Source of the DNA: Escallonia rubra
Taxonomy: Eukaryota; Streptophyta; Magnoliopsida; Escalloniales; Escalloniaceae
Direction: 5' to 3'
DNA length: 64,000 nucleotides
Assembly (NCBI GenBank): GCA_033065855.1
Contig: JAVXUO010000437.1
Coordinates: 186,001-250,000, forward strand
Under the pieces are notes generated by a model. That model was given only the letters and a program-made list of their open reading frames with translations. It did no database searches and was not told where the DNA came from. How positions within the stretch are numbered: position 1 is the first letter of the stretch; each line of letters begins with the position of its first letter. Shown here one piece after another: positions 59,967 to 64,000 of this stretch. Position numbers and translations under genes: made by a program.

Positions 59967-61400
59967 TTAATCTCCTTTGTGAGCCTCTTTTTCTAAATTT
60001 ATCAACAATTTAGACTCCTCAAATTCTTTCCCGTTTGGGTTTCTCACCACCTGCATCACTCCCGCATTATTGTCCACCAATCGCGGGCCTTGCAACACCC
60101 CCGTTGACCTTGACTTGCTCAGCCTCACACTGGGCATCTTCACAGCCAATCCAGGCCCTCTCCGCCTAAGCAAATTCAAATCCAACGGCCCAGATCTCAT
60201 CTCGCTCACAGAACCAATAGATCTCGATCTAGCGACCCGATCGCCAACTCTCTCGGTCCCCACCTCTACAACCGGCACACTCGATACCTTCCTGTTCCTC
60301 CTACTCCCGGCTCTCGAGGTCTTGACCATCTCGCTTGCACCATCATCCAACGGCTCGTATTTATTCAACGGCGCCGATCTCCTCACGCGCCGCCCAATGT
60401 TGTTCCAAATCGGCGACTCCACCCGCCTCCGCACCACCACCAGGCATTCCACCACGTCCGCCATCGCCGGCCGCTTCTCCGCCGTGGTCCTCACGCACTT
60501 CGCCGCCAGTACAGCCAGCTGCCGCACCGCCGTCGCGTCCTCCGGCGGCCCGATCCTCGGATCACAGATTCCGGCGTATTCCCCGGACCTTATCATCGGC
60601 GTCGCCCAGTCCACCACCGACGGCGGGCTGAAGTTCATGTCGATGGCGTTCCGGCCGCTAATAACCTCGAGCAGCAGTATCCCGAAACTGAACACGTCAC
60701 TCTTGGTGCTTAGATCCGCCGGCGCAAGGTAGCCAGGATCAAGATACCCTAACGTACCCGCCGGCGGAGTGCACCTTACTTTAACGTCCTCCACGTGTCC
60801 CCTCAGAGCCAAGCCGAAGTCGCCGAGCCGAGCGTTCCAGCTCCCGTCAATCAAAACGTTTGACGACTTAATGTCGCGATGAATAACCGGCGGGTTTGAC
60901 GAATGCAAATGCTGAAGCGCTTTCGCCACCTGCAAAACGAACCGGAGCCGGCGAACCCAACCAGGCGGTTTAGGCGAAGTGTGAAGGATATCATATAAGG
61001 ACCCGTTTGGCATGAACTCGACCACGATGAACTTTCTGTTACTTGAATCCGCACAGAATCCCAGTAAGTTCACCAGCCTGGGGCTGCGGATGTAGGAGAG
61101 GATCTCGATTTCGTTGTCGGCCGGAGTGGTGGCAGTGTCATTGGAGGTGGTTCTCTTGACCGCTGCGGTGAGGTGGTGGCGGTGGAGGTGGGCTTTGTAG
61201 ACGGAGCCGTGGCTGCCCTTGCCGAGGAAGTTGGTTTCAGAGAAGCCATTGGTGGCGGAGTGGAGGTCGGAGAAGGAAAACTGCAAGACTTTGAAGGGTT
61301 TGGCTCGTGGGTTTTTGTGCCTTCTTTGGGTGAAGTGCGGCCAGTTGGAGGAGTCGCAGGTGGCGATGGCGGACTCTGCGTTGCAGGAGAGGTAACCCAT
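59967..61400 (-). CDS. Receptor-like cytoplasmic kinase (At3g51990/At5g23170-like)
   Basis: 477 aa, intronless, no signal peptide or transmembrane segment, so a cytoplasmic kinase. It starts MGYLSC, where Gly2 and Cys6 could be acylated for plasma-membrane attachment (inference). Kinase domain about residues 55-325: glycine loop GKGSHGSV (60-67), Lys82 in AAVKR, catalytic HRDIKSSN (HRD 174-176), DFG (194-196), AGTLGYLDPGYL in the activation segment and DVFSFGILLLEVISGRNAID. All catalytic residues are present. A basic Ser/Arg-rich tail (about 330-477) holds RRVRRSAPLNKYEPLDD, RSRSIGSVSEMRSGPLDLN and SKSRSTGVLQGP, which resembles the Arabidopsis pair. Substrates are unknown to me. The coding region is GC-rich against its flanks, as is the ZF-HD gene. 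Confidence 0.93.
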   Translation of the reverse strand: MGYLSCNAESAIATCDSSNWPHFTQRRHKNPRAKPFKVLQFSFSDLHSATNGFSETNFLGKGSHGSVYKAHLHRHHLTAAVKRTTSNDTATTPADNEIEILSYIRSPRLVNLLGFCADSSNRKFIVVEFMPNGSLYDILHTSPKPPGWVRRLRFVLQVAKALQHLHSSNPPVIHRDIKSSNVLIDGSWNARLGDFGLALRGHVEDVKVRCTPPAGTLGYLDPGYLAPADLSTKSDVFSFGILLLEVISGRNAIDMNFSPPSVVDWATPMIRSGEYAGICDPRIGPPEDATAVRQLAVLAAKCVRTTAEKRPAMADVVECLVVVRRRVESPIWNNIGRRVRRSAPLNKYEPLDDGASEMVKTSRAGSRRNRKVSSVPVVEVGTERVGDRVARSRSIGSVSEMRSGPLDLNLLRRRGPGLAVKMPSVRLSKSRSTGVLQGPRLVDNNAGVMQVVRNPNGKEFEESKLLINLEKEAHKGD

Positions 61401-64000
61401 CTAAATATGGAGCAGGGTATGGAGAGAGAAGGAATTAATACGGAGGAGGCGGTGGAGAGAGGAAGAAGAAAGGGGAGAGGCCATTAGTAGCAGTGGGGGC
61501 AGGGGAATGGGGGTTTGGTGGTTGTAAAGTCGTAAAGTAAAGAAGAGACGAGTAGTTTTTTTTACAGCTTTTTGGGAGGTGGGAATGAAATCTCCTATTG
61601 CAGATTTAAGACTTGAAAATTCAAAGCAGAATTTTACTGTAGATTGCTGAATATCAGCTGCAATTTTTGAAATTCCATGTTATCCTCTGGTCATCCCCTC
61701 TAGAATTTTTCAACAGGGTTGAAAAGACTCATTGCTCTTCCTCAAGCCGATTTTTGTCATTACAAATATATATCTTTCTAAAACTCAAATGATTCAAGGC
61801 AGCTCATTTCAAACTTATTTTGAGTGCGCGCTAATTCTAACTGAGCGTTTATCCTTTTTTTTTTTTTTTAATAGAACGTTGCTAAATTCTTATACCCTTT
61901 TGTCCCTAACAAATAGATATTTTAAAAACCCTTTGATGATTAAAAGTGTGATTCAGTTGAGAAAAAATACTTCAAAATTAGTGTCTCTCTCTTTCTTTTC
62001 GTATTCATTAAATAGAATTTGAGGGCAGAGGTTACTAGCGTTATCAAATGGATTTTGATATGCAAAGGCGTGCAGAAAGGGAGGAATATATCGGGAGAAG
62101 GGAGGGGGGGAATGGGGTCAAAAGGAGAGGTGGAGGGTGGGTCAAAGGCATCCCCAAACGTGCTGTTTTTGTTCAAGTGATGGATTGTGTCTCATCTTTA
62201 TCCCCTTTTGGTTCAAATCATTTTAGCCAATTCTGAATGAACTCCTTGTTTGCTTCTCGGCTTGTGCAGTTCCTGATTCTTGTTGTGTCATCAATCATGC
62301 CCCCACCTCGCAACAGTTCAACACCTTTTTCTTTAATTTTACCTGCCATTACTTTTAAATCATTCTTTTTTTTCAATCGCTAAAAAGTAAATACACGATA
62401 AGGTGTACATGTTTTATCAACGAATAAAACTGTTTTAAAATGTTACTTGCCGTTACGAAATTGGGTTTGATAGCCAAGCTCAACTTTGATGTTGGTTTTA
62501 GGACTTAAGGCCCTGCCTAATGTGATAATAATAATATGACAATTGTTTCTTGTCTTGCAGCATGATCTATTTCTATAGGAAGTCATGAGAGCCATATGTT
62601 GCCACAAATCGGTAGTTCAAAATGTAGGTGCTTTAGAGCAATACATAACTCGAGTTCCGTGATAAAACACTCACGAGTCTATATAGTATTTTATGTACAT
62701 CGTGAGTCGTTACAAACATATCCCAATGAAAAAGGAGTTAAAGTTATACGTAAATAAAAAAGTCATATAAGAACTGAAAAAGTGAGGTTGCTCGAGTGAA
62801 ATTTTTAAAATTCTAATACTAGAAGGGATAGTGATACAGTTGAGACTGTCATTTATTATTGAAGTTGTGACAGTATCAATGTTGTACAACAGAAGATCAT
62901 TACCGTCGCTCAAAATTGAATCTTACACTTTACAGGTGAAAGCATTAAAGATTAAAAAGAAATAATGTTCCTTAATAATTTTAAGTAGACTAGGAAGCCG
63001 TTTCTTTTTGGAGCATAGCAATTATTAAGTGCGAAAGGGACGTAGGTGCTACTTGAATCGGTTAGAATTATCCCCTTCACTTATAATGCCAAGAATATAG
63101 TTCAACATGAAGGTTTTCTTCTGAATCTTACTGATATTTTCTCTTTTGAACTGTTGGTGATGGGTGAGACAATGACATGAGCACGAATCAGATCATATGT
63201 CACATTAATTTCTGGTTGGAATGGACCTTTTCTTTGATCGGACTTTGAAATTTATGTAACCGTTGAGCGATGTTCAATCTATTACTACTCATAAGTTGTA
63301 TATAACCTTCGACGACCTCTTAGGTTTGTGGTCTAACCTCTGGTACACAGTTGAAAAGACACGAGTCTTAACTCAGATTGTTTAGTGCTCGAAAAGAATA
63401 TTTGGTGGATTGAAGGTCCTGAATATTTGGGATTTATAAAATAACTCTTGCCACAATTATTCTTTTCTCCTATCACGTCACCCCTCCGGATTAAACATTA
63501 TTGAATGATCAGGTCCAATGGTTTGAAATAATGCAATATTCACTCATTGCGTTCTACATTCATTAGTCGTATTAAAGAATTAACTATTAGTCGTCGATGA
63601 ATATATGGAGGTGAGATGTTACCTCCAATGATCCTTTAACGACCGTTTTATGAAATGCACGTAAAGTGATCATGCTATATCACGAAGAATTAGTCAAGGC
63701 TATAGATTCGAATTACGTCCGTCATTTGGCCCAAAAAGGGAAAAAAAAATCCACAGATTCTCTAAACTCACATGAGTGCGCAATAACCTTTTGCACAATA
63801 TGGAACACTAGATTGCTATAATAAAGAGCAAAGAAAAAGGCAAATGCTAACCGGTGCACATAGAGCATGGGTTAAAGAGCATTAAATACTAACCTAACTT
63901 TGTTTGCATTAATTACTTTTATGAAGACATTCATGTAAAATTTTGTAGCTCTCATGTAAATAAATCGTTGAAGACACTTAATTAAGTAAAATATGACAAA
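61401..64000. other. Kinase upstream region and terminal intergenic DNA
   Basis: 61401-61560 is probably the leader and promoter of the minus-strand kinase (CT-rich on the minus strand). The rest to 64000 is AT-rich with only short frames lacking domains, and no terminal repeats that I can see. Confidence 0.4.

Noticed and set aside
60070-60732. 220-codon open frame opposite the kinase gene
   Set aside because: It is the antisense shadow of a GC-rich coding region with strong codon bias. The minus strand encodes a complete kinase.

Overview
The window is nuclear DNA of a flowering plant, most likely a eudicot. The evidence is intron-bearing plant-only gene families (an AFB4/5-type auxin receptor, a ZF-HD homeodomain factor, a GEM-like GRAM protein and a receptor-like cytoplasmic kinase), AT-rich intergenic DNA full of microsatellites, and plant-type transposons (hAT, MULE, Tourist, Stowaway, L1-like LINEs, TRIMs). 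I cannot fix the species.

Host genes. Four look intact: (1) an AFB4/AFB5-like F-box/LRR auxin co-receptor on the minus strand (three exons, 5894-8266, 602 aa); (2) a GEM-like GRAM-domain protein on the plus strand (four exons, 29446-36772, 289 aa, third intron about 4.4 kb); (3) an intronless ZF-HD transcription factor on the plus strand (46662-47351, 229 aa); (4) an intronless receptor-like cytoplasmic kinase on the minus strand (59967-61400, 477 aa). They are independent transcription units and I see no operon-like or pathway grouping.

Transposon layer. 1.2-3.2 kb: old antisense LINE split by a hAT-type MITE. 9.7-16 kb: direct repeats, perfect short tandem duplications, and a GC-rich block ending in an LTR-like sequence. 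16.1-18.7 kb: 5'-truncated LINE with a nearly open reverse transcriptase. 19.6-20.5 kb: degenerate hAT-like element. 22.1-22.8 kb: TRIM concatemer with four 106-bp LTRs. 23.7-28.2 kb: complete hAT element with 12-bp terminal inverted repeats, an 8-bp target duplication and a transposase broken by one homopolymer frameshift. 34.9-42.5 kb: three related MULE-type elements with 9-bp target duplications, one in the last intron of the GEM-like gene and two downstream, with a short LINE between the last two. 42.6-44.9 kb: hAT-like MITE, TRIM remnant, foldback MITE. 52.6-59.5 kb: Stowaway-like, Tourist-like, foldback and hAT MITEs.

The most interesting object is the element at 41017-42484. It has long terminal inverted repeats and a perfect 9-bp target duplication, and it carries pieces of two unrelated host genes: a bHLH-MYC N-terminal domain (one in-frame stop) followed by an uninterrupted COPT-type copper transporter ORF. 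This is a Pack-MULE with two passengers. Also notable are the four-LTR TRIM array, a perfect 34-bp inverted repeat at 23186-23269, and a hAT MITE that lost its last 20-odd bases and is flanked by a 30-bp duplication of its target.
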